A DNA stretch of 64,000 nucleotides from positions 2,418,001-2,482,000 of the forward strand of contig JAMXDE010000010.1 of assembly GCA_026770025.1 (NCBI GenBank). The letters run 5' to 3'. The first letter of the stretch is position 1; each line of letters begins with the position of its first letter. Shown here in pieces: positions 31,101 to 42,300 of the stretch. The notes below the pieces were generated by a model. The model had not been told where the DNA came from. It saw nothing but the letters and a program-made list of their open reading frames with translations, and ran no database searches. A program made the position numbers and the translations under genes. This DNA comes from Craspedostauros australis. Taxonomy: Eukaryota > Bacillariophyta > Bacillariophyceae > Mastogloiales > Achnanthaceae.

Positions 31101-34100
31101 CACACACTTGAAGCAACACAGAGTTCGAAGAGGTTGCGCCAAAACCTGACAACTTCCAAGGTTACACCGAAAACCTGGAAAACGCAACAGATCGTTTCAG
31201 AACACAACAGGCTTTCACCATGGCGAAAGAAACAACAACAACAACGACGACGACGAAAGAAATCAAACACAATTGCGGACATCAATCAAACAGGACCATA
31301 AACATCAACCTTCCTCAGAAGTAAGGCTATCTTCCTCGTCATCATCTTCGTCTGCATCTTCATCTGCATTGCCGCCAGTGACGACGACAGTCCCACTGGC
31401 AGCGAAAGGATCGCCAGCATCCACAGAACACCAACTCCTCCAACAAGAAGACCGTCGTGACAACGACAAGACAGGAAAATCCACTATCTTGATTCCCTTT
31501 TTGGCGTAGCAACCACGAAGTCCGCATCTCGGCACGTTTCTGCCGCACTTGAAACGAGCAAAGAAACGAGTGTCAGTGCTGGCCACAACTCCGACAACAG
31601 ACAACACAAGCAACCAACGCAACGCTCTGGGAAAGAACAAAGGCAAGGATATGATTGGATGTCGGCGCTTTCTGCCGCGCTTGAAGCGAGCGAAGATGCG
31701 AGCCTCAGTGCTGTCCATAACTCCGACAACACAAGCAACACATGCAGCAAACGGAAGGCTCTGGGAGAGAGCAAAGGTAAGGATATGTTTGGATGCAGGC
31801 CTGACATCGTATTGTACTTCGAACCATTCCAACTTCGTCGAACTGAGAGGACGAATCAATACTCCACCGACAAACATTCACACTGACACTGACATGCACA
31901 TTCACACTACCAATGACACAAACATGACAAGGAAGGCCCATCACAATGTCTTGTTGGTGTGATGGAGATTGTGCTTGTGCAGGTGGTTGTCCTTGTGTCA
32001 GGCCCGTTCAATTCCAGAAGATGGAATGTGGTATGGTATTGCGTTGTATTGTATCGTACCGGAGGCTCATCCATTGTGGGACAGGGGTTGATCGTGCCAT
32101 TCCAAATCTAACCAGCTGCCATTCATCTCTCACAATCTGTCTTTCTCTTGCCCTTCCGTTCAACTGTACCTGTTGCTCGTTGTATGCTGTTGCTTGTTGC
32201 TGAGCTTCGTCGCCTTCGTCACGTTTTCTCCCATGACCATTCTCACTGATTCCTCAAGACGTGCAGCGCATATCCCACAGTGCTTTCCAACGTCACAGGA
32301 AGCCTGCAACCATCCACCCACAACATACAGCAGACGGCATCCCCAAGAGTTGGAATACCACACTCCGCAAGAGCAGTCGCAACAATGGGGAAGAACAACA
32401 AGCGCAAGAACAGGAGCAGCGAGCGATCATACACAGGAATCGCACCTTCCAACGAAAGGTCACCGGTGCCACTCCAAGATGTCATCATCAACAAGTTGCA
32501 CAATGCCATCCGTGAAAAGACAACACCAACACTCCATCAAGTGGAAGTTTGCACCAGACACGGCGAATGGCATTCTTCTCTCCAGGTCTTCTACATCGGC
32601 AACCCTCAGTTCCGACATCAAGCCAAACATGGAAGATCGCCAAAGAAGCTGTACATGGAAAAGGCAACTGACGAGGCATTCCGTAATCGGGTGCTGCTGT
32701 ACTGCTCTGCCAGCGGGAGCGGAAAGACAGCCGAGCTCGCAGCGAGTGCGTACTCAAGAGATGCTGCCTTTTCCATCCAACTGGTTGTCGACGAGGACAT
32801 TCCTACTGCTGAGTGGGGCTATGTTCGGGAAGACGAAGCACGAATCTGTCTCAAGAAAAGTATTCACAAGCTTGTGGATCAAGACGAGAGCATCCGAGCT
32901 CTTTTTGGCGAGATCGCTGAAATGATCAAGCACCGCAACTCCACGGAAGACATGGTGCGAATCGTCGTCGCCATCGATGAAGCAGGATCCCAACCCAACC
33001 TCATCAATGAGATCATCTGCGACTATGAAGATCTTGGTCAGGATCTTGCCGCATTCATCATGACAGGATGCAACAACCCAAACGGAAGCGGAAACTGTCA
33101 CGATGAGATCAAGTGGATCAACACGCAGAAGGAATCACTGCGGGTGGTGTTCTCCATTGCAGGTACATGCTTCCAGAGTGACACGGAAGGAAGCTTGCCT
33201 GACAACTTCGAGCAACTCCAACCAATTGCTCAAAGACAGGTTGAAGATGTCTACAACGTTCTCTGTCGAGAGTATCCAGACAGTCAGAACAAATTTCCAC
33301 CCTATCAACAGCTTCCAGAATATCCCCTCCTCAACGATATCGTCCACCACAACTCAAGAATGACCTCTGCCTTGGTGTTCCAGCTTGCGGCCGCGAACTT
33401 CTCCTATCATGATCCCCGCCATCAAGTCAAGATCATCTCAACTGTTTTTGAGGACTTCTGCACAACCAACGGCATGGAGTCCTTGTGGAAGTCCCCACAC
33501 GCACGCCAGCAGATTGTGGCAAGCGCGTACGCTGCCCTCCTCTTCCAGCAAACGATCAAGGTGTCACCTGGTGAGGATGCCCATTCCATCCGAGAGAAGG
33601 TTCTGAACGATGCCATCCACTTCCAACACTTTGGTGAGGACCGCGTCGAGATACACGATCTCATTGGAGAGTATGGGCTCCTGACAATCCCATCATTCGC
33701 GGATCTCTCCACGATGGCAGAACAGGAGGACGGGAGAGTTGAGATGTACCCTTTCCTCATGGATCCTGCCATACAGCGACTCTGTAGCTGGATTATCGCT
33801 GGTGGAGAAGTCCTGGCACATCTCGATGAATCTTTGGAGACGACACCATTCGCATATGAAGCGCTCGCAGTCCAATTCCTCTCCAATGTGACAGCAGCAG
33901 CCACGACCGTTGAGGCAACACATCGAAAGGATCTGAAATCGATGCTCGAGGATGGCGCTGCGATGTACGCATCGGAGGTGAGAGATGGTGATGCTGTCAC
34001 ATCTCCATTCGTGGACAAGGACATCGCAGAATCGTGGGAAGGGCTTCGCGGATGGTACCCTGTTGCTTTTCCATCAGAGTTTGCCATGAAGGGCATGTAC

Positions 34101-34912
34101 CTTCAGAAGTCGCCCATGCAGTTGTCATTGGGGCGAACACAACCACAGCAGCAGCAGCAACAAGTGCAGCAGCGACGGAACCGAACCTACTGGGATGGCC
34201 TGGAAGGCTGGGAGGTCGAACACAACAATCCTGATCCCCCCAACAACACTGATGAACTCCAGAAGTATGCCCCTCTCCTGCATAGTGACGAAGCAACGCT
34301 GACCATTGACAAGGACTACCTCAAGGGACTCTGGGACCTGCGAAATGCCATCAAGACAAACCCAACGCTGGAGGAAGGGACGCAGGCGTTCCACCCTCCA
34401 ATCGCAAGCGTTGCAGAAGGCAACAGCAACTTGGCAGATGGATACGTGTCCGTCGTGGTTGCTCAAAAGGAGGAGGTCGGCAACAAGATTGTGTGGAAGA
34501 ACCTCAAGCTCGTCACCATCTGCATCCAGGCAAAGGATTACACAACCGATGGGCAGATTTCCAACGAATCCATCCGCAACACCAAGGACAGGATCTTTCA
34601 CGAGCTCCTCCGAATTCCATTTGGCAATGATCGCGTGTATTGCGTAGCGAGCCGACCAGAAAGCCTTGTGGATCAAACGATGAGCCAGGCCGATGCTGAT
34701 GCGGCCAAAAGCGAAAGAGATAGAGTTGCTGGTGATCGTGCTGTCGCGGATGCATTGGGCAGAGAACACTACGACGTGATGAAGGCTGTCTGCATGAAAG
34801 TGTTGGAACAAGTGGCACCCAAGTACGTTGCAGAGGAAGATCTAGAACAGTTCCTTCAAGAAATCCTGGCAGAATTCGAAGCCATGATCGAAAAGAAGCT
34901 GGAAGCAATCGA
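31101..34912 (+). repeat. Segmental duplication, copy 1
   Basis: Starts with CACACTTGAAGCAACACAGA and runs through the leader and most of the coding region of the NTPase-nuclease gene. The same order of sequence occurs at 39389-43596. Similarity includes about 1.3 kb upstream of the start codons, so the unit was copied with its promoter. Copy 1 lacks about 330 coding bases present in copy 2. The similarity ends just before the C-terminal 70 codons of this copy. Confidence 0.9.
31536..31800 (+). repeat. 132-base direct repeat in the duplicated leader
   Basis: Two imperfect units about 132 bases apart, each containing TTTCTGCCGC[AG]CTTGAA, then a CAGTGCTG...AACTCCGACAAC block and a GGCAAGGATATG or GGTAAGGATATG block. 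The same pair occurs in copy 2 (about 39840-40110), so this internal duplication predates the segmental one. In one frame both units read as similar peptides (SAALE[TA]S, then GHNSDN or VHNSDN). In copy 2 the second unit ends in a splice-donor-like GGTAAGTAT. Confidence 0.6.
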
Positions 34913-35126
34913 AGAGGAAGCTAGAAATGCAGCCACAGCAGAAGCAGAAGCTGATGAGACCCACCTTGAGCCATACATCACGATGCCGATCGGTAAGTCC
35001 ACCGCTTCGAAGGCGGTGTTGGACGTGGGTATTGACTGTGGCGGGTGTGGGAAGACCAAGAGTTTCGGTGTCCAGTTGAAGTACTCTTCAGTTCGAACCG
35101 ACTTCGGACACACATCATCGAAGTGA
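32385..35126 (+). CDS. CRN/RHS-like P-loop NTPase with PD-(D/E)XK-like nuclease segment, intact copy
   Basis: 913 residues from the ATG in CAACAATGGGG. The start is basic (MGKNNKRKNR). A P-loop, YCSASGSGKTAEL, has GSGKT at 111-115. A Walker B strand, RIVVAIDEAGSQPN, has D198 and E199. An AAA/STAND-like helical part follows. Near the end, a strand-rich stretch ending in TICIQAKD (QAK at 715-717) resembles the last motif of PD-(D/E)XK nucleases. Then comes FHELLRIPFGNDRVYCVAS and a Glu/Ala coiled C-terminus. This order, NTPase then restriction-fold nuclease, is known for Crinkler-type effectors and kinetoplastid RHS proteins (Zhang, Burroughs and Aravind's CR class). I infer that relationship; no LxLFLAK header is visible here. 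Compared with copy 2 it lacks about 110 residues near the N-terminus but has an open C-terminus with a distinct last 70 residues (CGGCGKTK motif). Confidence 0.75.
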   Translation: MGKNNKRKNRSSERSYTGIAPSNERSPVPLQDVIINKLHNAIREKTTPTLHQVEVCTRHGEWHSSLQVFYIGNPQFRHQAKHGRSPKKLYMEKATDEAFRNRVLLYCSASGSGKTAELAASAYSRDAAFSIQLVVDEDIPTAEWGYVREDEARICLKKSIHKLVDQDESIRALFGEIAEMIKHRNSTEDMVRIVVAIDEAGSQPNLINEIICDYEDLGQDLAAFIMTGCNNPNGSGNCHDEIKWINTQKESLRVVFSIAGTCFQSDTEGSLPDNFEQLQPIAQRQVEDVYNVLCREYPDSQNKFPPYQQLPEYPLLNDIVHHNSRMTSALVFQLAAANFSYHDPRHQVKIISTVFEDFCTTNGMESLWKSPHARQQIVASAYAALLFQQTIKVSPGEDAHSIREKVLNDAIHFQHFGEDRVEIHDLIGEYGLLTIPSFADLSTMAEQEDGRVEMYPFLMDPAIQRLCSWIIAGGEVLAHLDESLETTPFAYEALAVQFLSNVTAAATTVEATHRKDLKSMLEDGAAMYASEVRDGDAVTSPFVDKDIAESWEGLRGWYPVAFPSEFAMKGMYLQKSPMQLSLGRTQPQQQQQQVQQRRNRTYWDGLEGWEVEHNNPDPPNNTDELQKYAPLLHSDEATLTIDKDYLKGLWDLRNAIKTNPTLEEGTQAFHPPIASVAEGNSNLADGYVSVVVAQKEEVGNKIVWKNLKLVTICIQAKDYTTDGQISNESIRNTKDRIFHELLRIPFGNDRVYCVASRPESLVDQTMSQADADAAKSERDRVAGDRAVADALGREHYDVMKAVCMKVLEQVAPKYVAEEDLEQFLQEILAEFEAMIEKKLEAIEEEARNAATAEAEADETHLEPYITMPIGKSTASKAVLDVGIDCGGCGKTKSFGVQLKYSSVRTDFGHTSSK

Positions 35127-36040
35127 GCGGAACAATAGAGAACAGGAGGTGGCTGGAGGCAGCAGTGGTGGAATGTGGATGTGGTGAAAACCAGTGCCAA
35201 CGCGGACTGCATGCATGACGGTGTGGAAGTGAAGCCACTCAGCTGATCCGACCACGTCCACGATGAGTGATGCAAGAGGGTTGAAGATGTGGTGACAGAG
35301 GGGCGTTCCATGACAGCCCATGACAGTGGAGTGACGTGGCACAGCATCTCGGAAGTCGACAAGGAACCATCATCAAACCAGGTTGTATCATGTGTGCTAT
35401 ATGTAACATGGTGGATTTCTAATAGTTGTGATATTACTCGTGGAGAGCGGTTCACAATGAACAGGTTGCTGTTCTGTGCAGTGCATCCTGTCACCGTCCA
35501 GCCAGGGTTGGCCTGTTGTTGCTCTTGATCTGTTCCTGTGCGACCATTGTGTATCGCAGTGAGTCCATCTGGTTGGTCTGTCCTTCCCTCGCCGCTGGTG
35601 TGGTTGGGAAGGGCTTGCAATGCCTACTTCGTGGTGTATCGCCCAGCCTGTCAGAGCTCCGTGTTGCGTGCTATCCTCAGTTGCCTCCTTGTGCTGGACC
35701 TGGTCATCCACTTCAGTATCCTGTTCAGTATCCTCTTCCGTACCTTCCTCTGTACTATATGGTGTTGTACTTGCGCTAGTATGTGTAGAGTCAGTACTTC
35801 TGTATTGGTGTGTTCTAATGTGCTATGATCTGTGACATGATGTGTGATATCGTGTATGGTATGGTATGTATGAATATGTAAAAATGATATGTGCGGTGTG
35901 TTGCTGTGTTGTGTTGTGCTGTGTGGAGGTATCAGAGTGGGATGTGCGAACTGCACTGGTGTGCGTGTGCGTGTTTATCAAAATGGTGCGCCTTGGCTGA
36001 CGCCGCGCAATGGAAGCTCTTGTGAACTGCTCGGAGATGT
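35127..36040. other. Intergenic, low-complexity
   Basis: 914 bases with TATGGTATGG and GTGTTGCTGTGTTGTG-type simple repeats near 35850-35925. No gene is supported. Confidence 0.4.
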
Positions 36041-36901
36041 TCAGATGATCATGTGTTTGCTGTAAGCGCTGAAGAGGTTGTAGTCCTCTCTCCGCGAACC
36101 GACGGGCTGTTCCTCTTCTTGCTGCTGCTCGTCTTGCGACATCTCCGTGGAAGCGTTCTGCGGTGGCAGATCGGCGTAGTAGGTGATCTCGCTGACGACG
36201 GAGAGCTTGGATCTGTTCTTGTAGATCGAGCGCACCGTCTTGGCGACGGAGACCACGGGACGCGTCACGGCGCGAACGAGCTTGGATTGCAGGACGAGGT
36301 TGCCGGAGCGACCCAGGTTAGCGGACCAGCCAAGGCCGCGGCTGACCTGCAGCGCCAGCTTGCCAGAGACGATGGACGCCCGCTGCATCGGGAACAGCAT
36401 GAGCATCGTGAGCTCGGTGGCCAGGACGACCTTGCCAGCGAACGACGTCGGCAAGATGGGTTCCATGTGCTTCAGGACATCCGATTCGCGGAGGTTTTCA
36501 ACGAGGAACATGCTGGGTTGCAGCGATATGGTGTCATCGATCCAGTTCGAAGTGCCTTCCTGCGATACATTCCGCTCAGCCTCATGTCCCATGATGGTGC
36601 GAATCTGCAGCCACCAGCTGCTGAGGGAGGCACTGCCATTGAGGATGCTGCCGCTGGGATGATCAGCTTGCATCGTCGCCAATCCCGAATCTGGACGCAG
36701 CATGAGGGAAGCCGAGGCCAAACCCACCGCCCAAACAGCACCCGCGAGGGCGATCCAGTATGCTCCTGATGTTCTCATTCTTGTTCGTCTTTGCGTTCCT
36801 TTTTCGTTGGTTGTGGTTGCTTTCTGTGAGTTCTTGTTCACGATGGCTGTGGTGCTTGTCATCGTTGTGGGGTTCATTGAATTGTGAGCAACGCCAGACA
36901 T
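36041..36901 (-). CDS. Single-pass membrane or secreted protein, unknown
   Basis: 286 residues from the ATG complementary to 36899-36901. A Thr/Asn-rich basic N-terminus (RRTRMRTSG) precedes one clear hydrophobic segment, WIALAGAVWAVGLASASLML. The remaining 220 residues are mostly soluble, with an amphipathic stretch VVLATELTMLMLFPMQRA, a VRAVTRPVVSVAKTVRSIYK basic-helical part, and an acidic Gln/Glu run before the end (YSKHMII). If translation starts at the internal Met at 36778 instead, the hydrophobic stretch becomes a classic signal peptide or anchor. I do not recognise a family. It lies between the two copies of the NTPase-nuclease duplication but is not part of either. Confidence 0.6.
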   Translation of the reverse strand: MSGVAHNSMNPTTMTSTTAIVNKNSQKATTTNEKGTQRRTRMRTSGAYWIALAGAVWAVGLASASLMLRPDSGLATMQADHPSGSILNGSASLSSWWLQIRTIMGHEAERNVSQEGTSNWIDDTISLQPSMFLVENLRESDVLKHMEPILPTSFAGKVVLATELTMLMLFPMQRASIVSGKLALQVSRGLGWSANLGRSGNLVLQSKLVRAVTRPVVSVAKTVRSIYKNRSKLSVVSEITYYADLPPQNASTEMSQDEQQQEEEQPVGSRREDYNLFSAYSKHMII

Positions 36902-38003
36902 GGTTGCATGAGGCAAGATCTATCGCTGTCTTTACGGTGGTGCCGACGTTGTGCCGATGTTGTGCTGTTCTTCTGTCGAACGAGAGAGAGTTCTCACGGA
37001 TGGCCTGTCACTTGTGCGTGACTGTATCAATGGTTCGATCTGAGAGATGTGCAGAAAATAGTAGGAATCACAGTGACAGTGGTTGCTTTGAGGATCGCAG
37101 AGTGCGGAGCAGTGATAGTGATTCGCTGTTGTCACAACAGAGAGTCAGCAGAAGCTATCTCTCTGCATCTCCGTCTCCCTCTCTCGTCTCCAAAGCTGAA
37201 GAGATCAGCAGAAAGCGAGAGAGCAACGAAGAACACCCTCTTTGCACAACTTCAACGATCGCCCGATCAGCCACGTCCACAAGGCACCAACAACCACGCA
37301 GAAAATGGCGAGGCCATGTCCCAATCCATCAACTGGGCCAACACCTCAGACTCCCGGGAGTGTGGCAGCCCTCCTTCTCGTGCCAATGCTCCTCTGCCCA
37401 CAACGACGAATGCGGCGGCGCTCTTCTCAGTGATGTTTCTCATCCAATCTGATTTGTTGCCTGAGTGGCAGTTGTCTTCACCTCCTGTTCCACGCGTATC
37501 GTGGAGTCTCCAAGAATTGATGTGCTTCGTTGTTTCTCCAACCATGAACACGCACACGTCGGTTCTTTCCAACACAAGAACCATTTCGTTCCCAACTGTC
37601 GCTGATTGTTCTTTCTCAACATGCGAACACCAAATCACACGACGTCATCTTACTTATAGATCTTCAAGTATTGATGACGTAGTCTGTCAATGATGACGTC
37701 GGATTCATCACCGGACTCACATTTACTCCGATGGGTCCATTCACGAGTCACACAAACTTCGACGAAACCGAACAATCTCAGAAAATGAGATCTTTCGGCT
37801 CCAACCAAGCCATCAACACCATCAACATCATCAACACATCTGCGATCTTCGTGGTTGTGACTGAGATCGGAGTTGCGTTGCGTTGCGTTGCATTGGATAT
37901 GGTTACAAGCGTGATCATCTCCAATGGAGACCACACCACGAAGCATTCCAGATGAGAGAGCCGCTCTGCATCCGCAACTCTCTCACGAGAGCACACCACA
38001 AAA
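36902..38003. other. Intergenic, no gene supported
   Basis: 1.1 kb between divergent genes, so both promoters should lie here. No repeat or RNA gene is evident. Confidence 0.4.
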
Positions 38004-38822
38004 ATGAGCATCCAACAAGCTCAACGACCGCTCGCATTGGTCTTGGGTGTTGCGAATGCCAGATCCATCGCATGGAGCTGCGTCCGCTCCTTTCTCAACA
38101 ACAACTACGATGTCATCCTCACGTATCAGAATGAAAAGATCGGCACCAAGGTGGAACGGATGATGCACAAGCACACCGAACAGCAGCAACAACAACAACA
38201 ACATCCGTCATTGACAGGCCTCATTTGCGATGTCCAACACGATATCCCAAAACTCTTTCAACACGTGTCACAACACCATCGTCCATTGCATGCCATCGTG
38301 CATTCCGTGGCATTTGCCAACAACCTGCACCGACCCTTGCTGAACACCACCTTGGAAGACTATCAAGAGGCCCATGCCATCTCAGCATACTCCCTCATCG
38401 AACTGGCACGACATGCACAGCCTCACATGGAACGCCACTCCAGCATCACAGCCTTGACGTACTTGGGAGCCGTGCGCGCCATCCCATCGTATCATGTCAT
38501 GGGACCGGCCAAGGCCAGCCTGGAATCCATCGTGCGCGGTCTGGCACTGGAGATGGTACCTGTGCGCGTCAACGCGGTCAGCGCGGGTCCCTTAAACACG
38601 GTGGCGGCCAAGGGTGGCATCGCCAACTTTGGAGCTATGCGACAGGAGATGCAGGAGCGTGCACCGTTGGGCAATGTGACAGCGGATGAGGTTGCGGACA
38701 CGGTGTCATTCTTGTCGATGGGTGGGACAGGCATCACAGGTCAGACGATCTATGTGGATGGTGGGTACAGTATCGTTGGTGGTCCGGCGGTTGATGGTCC
38801 AGCGGTGGATTCTGATTCATAG
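38004..38822 (+). CDS. Enoyl-[acyl-carrier-protein] reductase, FabI type (SDR family)
   Basis: 272 residues, ATG at 38004. FabI reduces the enoyl-ACP double bond with NAD(P)H in the last step of each type II fatty acid elongation cycle. The sequence shows the modified Rossmann glycine motif of FabI (GVANARSIAW, 15-24) and HSVAFA near 100-105. The catalytic pattern is TYLGAVRAIPSYHVMGPAKA, with Y153, Y163 and K170 at the spacing of E. coli Y146, Y156 and K163. VRVNAVSAGPLNT follows, then the C-terminal GQTIYVDGGYS. Length matches bacterial FabI (about 260) plus a poly-Gln insert (residues 59-66) after the second strand. It starts directly with the catalytic domain, so no plastid or mitochondrial presequence is visible. 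That is unusual for a eukaryotic FabI and suggests a missed upstream exon, a cytosolic role or a transferred gene. A related SDR with another substrate is less likely because of the FabI-specific Tyr pair. Confidence 0.88.
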   Translation: MSIQQAQRPLALVLGVANARSIAWSCVRSFLNNNYDVILTYQNEKIGTKVERMMHKHTEQQQQQQQHPSLTGLICDVQHDIPKLFQHVSQHHRPLHAIVHSVAFANNLHRPLLNTTLEDYQEAHAISAYSLIELARHAQPHMERHSSITALTYLGAVRAIPSYHVMGPAKASLESIVRGLALEMVPVRVNAVSAGPLNTVAAKGGIANFGAMRQEMQERAPLGNVTADEVADTVSFLSMGGTGITGQTIYVDGGYSIVGGPAVDGPAVDSDS

Positions 38823-39388
38823 AATGTCGCAGAATGGAATAGAGCAGAGCAGAGTGGATTAGAGTAGAGTAGACAGAGTCGATTGTGTGGACTGATATAG
38901 GACGAGTCGACGTGTGTGTTTGGGGTACTCTGCTGCATTGATTCTTGTGCTTGTAGATATGGAGCTGCATTGGATTGCAGAGTATAGTGTAGCATGGCGT
39001 AGTTGAATTCTAAATGAGCGAGCATTGCACCCGGTCCCAGCGCTGTTGCCTGGAGTGGATGACTCCTCCGTGACCCAGAACGAAACCGGACGATCCTGGA
39101 TTCTATGCCGCCATGCCCTGCCCTGTTTGGTACTGGTTCCATTGGTTGAAAACACATGAGAATGGACTTGGTCAAGCACAGACGCTGGATGAGGGCACAG
39201 CACAGCACAACACAGGAGAGCACATCACAACACACACGGCACTTCGCGTGGCATGTTGCAACTGCTCAATCACTGTGCGCAACATCCTCGTGCCAACATG
39301 TTCATGTGAGTGGAGGTGACATGGGTTTGAACCTGGATCTCCACCCAGAGGTGCCAATTGATCAATCGTCGCCGTTTTCTTATTGGCG
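38823..39388. other. Intergenic, GAGTA-type simple repeats
   Basis: Contains AGAGCAGAGCAGAGTGG and TAGAGTAGAGTAG pentanucleotides at about 38840-38875. It ends at the left border of duplicated copy 2. No gene is supported. Confidence 0.4.
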
Positions 39389-42300
39389 TCACACTTGGAA
39401 CAACACAGAGTTCGAGGAGGTTGCGCCAAAACCTGACAACTCCCAAGGTTACACCGAAAACCTGGAAAACGCAACACATCGTTTCAGAACACAACAGGCT
39501 TTCACCATGGCGAAAGAAACAACAACAACAACGACGACAACTACGATGACAACGACACGATGACGAAATCAAACACAATTGCGGACATCAATCAAACAGG
39601 ACCACAAACATCAACCTTCCTCAGAAGCAAGGCCATCTTCCTCGTCATCATCTTCGTCTGCATCTTCATCTGCATTATCGCCAGTGACGACGACAGTCCC
39701 ACTCACAGCGAAACGATCGCCAGCATCCGCAGAGCACCAACTCCTCCAACAAGACGACCGTCGTGACAACGGCAAGACAGGACAATCCACTGTCTTGATT
39801 CCTTTCTTGGCGTGGCAACCACGAAGTCCGCATCTTGGCACGGTTTTGCCACAATTGAAGCAAACAAAGCAACGAGCCTCAGTGCTGGCCACAACTCTGA
39901 CAACCAACAACACAATCAACAACAAACACAGCAATCTCAAGGTTCTGGAAAGAACAAAGGCAAGGATATGATTGGATGTCGGCGCTTTCTGCCGCGCTTG
40001 AAGCGAGCGAAGATGCGAGCCTCAGTGCTGTCCACGACTCCGACAACACAAGCAGCAAACGCAAGTCTCTGGGAGAGATCAAAGGTAAGTATATGGTTGG
40101 ATGCAGGCCTGGCATCGTATTGCACTTCGAACCATTCCAACTTCGTCGAACTGAGAAGACGAATCGATGCCCCACCAACGGATATTCACATCCACACTGA
40201 CACTACCAATGACATTCACACTGACAAGGAAGGCCCACCACGGTCGGTGTCTCCTCGTTGTGATGGAGATTGTGTTTGTGCTTGTGTCAGAGTTGTTCAA
40301 TTCGAGAGGATGGAATGTTGGTATGGTGCTGTATTGTACTGTACTGGAGACCCATCCATTGTGGGAAGGGGGGTTGATCGTGCCATCCCAAATCCAACCA
40401 GCTGCCATCCATCTCTCACGATCTGTCTTTCTCTTGCCCTTCTTTTCAACTGTATCTGTTGCTCGTTGAATGCTGTTGCTTGTTGCTGAGCTTCGTCATC
40501 TCCATCGTCTCTGTCGCGTTTTCTCCCATGACCATTCTCACTGATTCCTCAAGACGTCCAGCGCATATCCCACAGTTCTTTCCAACATCACAGGAAGCCT
40601 GCAACCATCCACCCCCACCATACAACAGACGACACCCCCAAGAGTTGGAATATCACACTCCGCAAGAACAGTTGCAGCAATGGGGAGGAAGAAGAACAAG
40701 CGCAAGAGCAGCAAGAAAGTTGCAGAGGACAACGAGCAGAAACCTCCCCCACTGGGTTCCTCTTCCGGCTCTTCACGGGACGAAAAGCAACCCAGCGTAC
40801 TTGCAGCAACTGTCGCCAAGCCTCTCTCCAACGGATCTGGCACAGTATCACCTCCTCCATGGGAATCGGTATTCGAAAATGCCTGGTTCTGGGATGACAA
40901 ATGGACCACGACGGAGCTTGAACAACAATTGACAGATCGAGGCTTTGATCTCACTCCTGCCGAGTCAGTGGTCTACTCGCGACTCGTGTACACCCCGATG
41001 TTCAAAGACACAGAGTACCAACAAAAAGTGCGTCACGAAGCGGAAAGTCGGTCTGAAGGCAGAACCCCACCCACGCTTCATCATTGGTTCTGCAACGTCA
41101 ACAACATCGAGTTTGCCCGCCAATCATTCACAGGACTCCCACCCCTCAACGAAGGCTCACCAGCATCACTCCAAGATGTCATCATCAACAAGTTGAACCA
41201 AGCCATCCGTGACGAAACAACAGAAAGACTCCATCAAGTGAAAGTTTCCACTGGACACGGCGATTCGTATTCTTCTCGCCAGGTCTTCTACCTCGGCAAC
41301 CCTCAGTTCCGACATCAAGCCAGACATGGAAGATCGCCAAAGAAGCTGTACATGGAAAAGGCAACTGACGCGGCAGACTGCGACCTGGTGTTGCTGTACT
41401 GCTCTGCCAGCGGGAGTGGCAAGACAGCCGAGCTCGCAGCGAGCGCGTACTCGAGAGATGCTGCCTTCTCCATCCAACTGGATGTCCCCAAAGACATTCC
41501 TACTGCTGCGTGGGGCGATAAGCGACAAGGCGAAGCACGAATCAGTCTCAAGACAACCATTGACAAGCTCGTGGATCAAGACAAGGGCACCCGAGCTCTT
41601 TTTGTCGAGATCGCTCAAATGATCAAGGACCGCAACACCAAGGAAGACAAGGTGCGAATCGTCGTCGCCATCGATGAAGCAGGATCACAACCCAACCTCG
41701 CCAATGAGATCATCCGCAACTACCAAGATCTTGGTCAGGATCTTGCTGCATTCATCATGATGGGATGCAACAACCCAGACGAAAGCGAAAACCGTGACGA
41801 TGAGGACAACTGGAAGAAGACGCAGAAGGAATCACTGCAGGTGGTGTTCTCCATTGCAGGGACAAGCCTCCATGGTGACATGGAAGGAACCGTGCATAAG
41901 AACTTCGAGCAACTTCAACCAATCGCCAAAAGAAAGGCTGAAGACGTCTACAACGTTCTCTGTGAAGAGTATCCAGGCAAGTCGCACAAATTTCCACCCT
42001 TTCAACAGCTTCCAGAATATCCCCTCCTCAACGATATCGTCCACCACAACTCAAGAATGACCTCTGCCTTGGTGTTCCACCTTGCAACCACAAACTTCTC
42101 ATATGGTGATCCCCGCCATCAAGCCAAGATCATCACAACTGTTTTTGTGTACTTCTGCGCGACCAACGGCATTTCGTCCTTGTGGGATTTGCCACACTTT
42201 CGCTTACAGGTTGCGGCAAGCGCTTACGCTGCCCTCCTCTTCCAGAAAAAGATCACGGTGTATCCTGGTGACGCTCCCCATGTCGTTCGAGAGAAGGCTC

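Noticed and set aside
37049-37693. Plus-strand frame of 214 codons upstream of FabI
   Set aside because: Begins with a non-ATG codon region, lacks domain-like sequence and lies where two divergent promoters are expected.
39321-39360. B-box-like GGTTCAAACCC on the minus strand, possible tRNA or SINE
   Set aside because: No pairing T-arm, acceptor stem or properly spaced A box around it.
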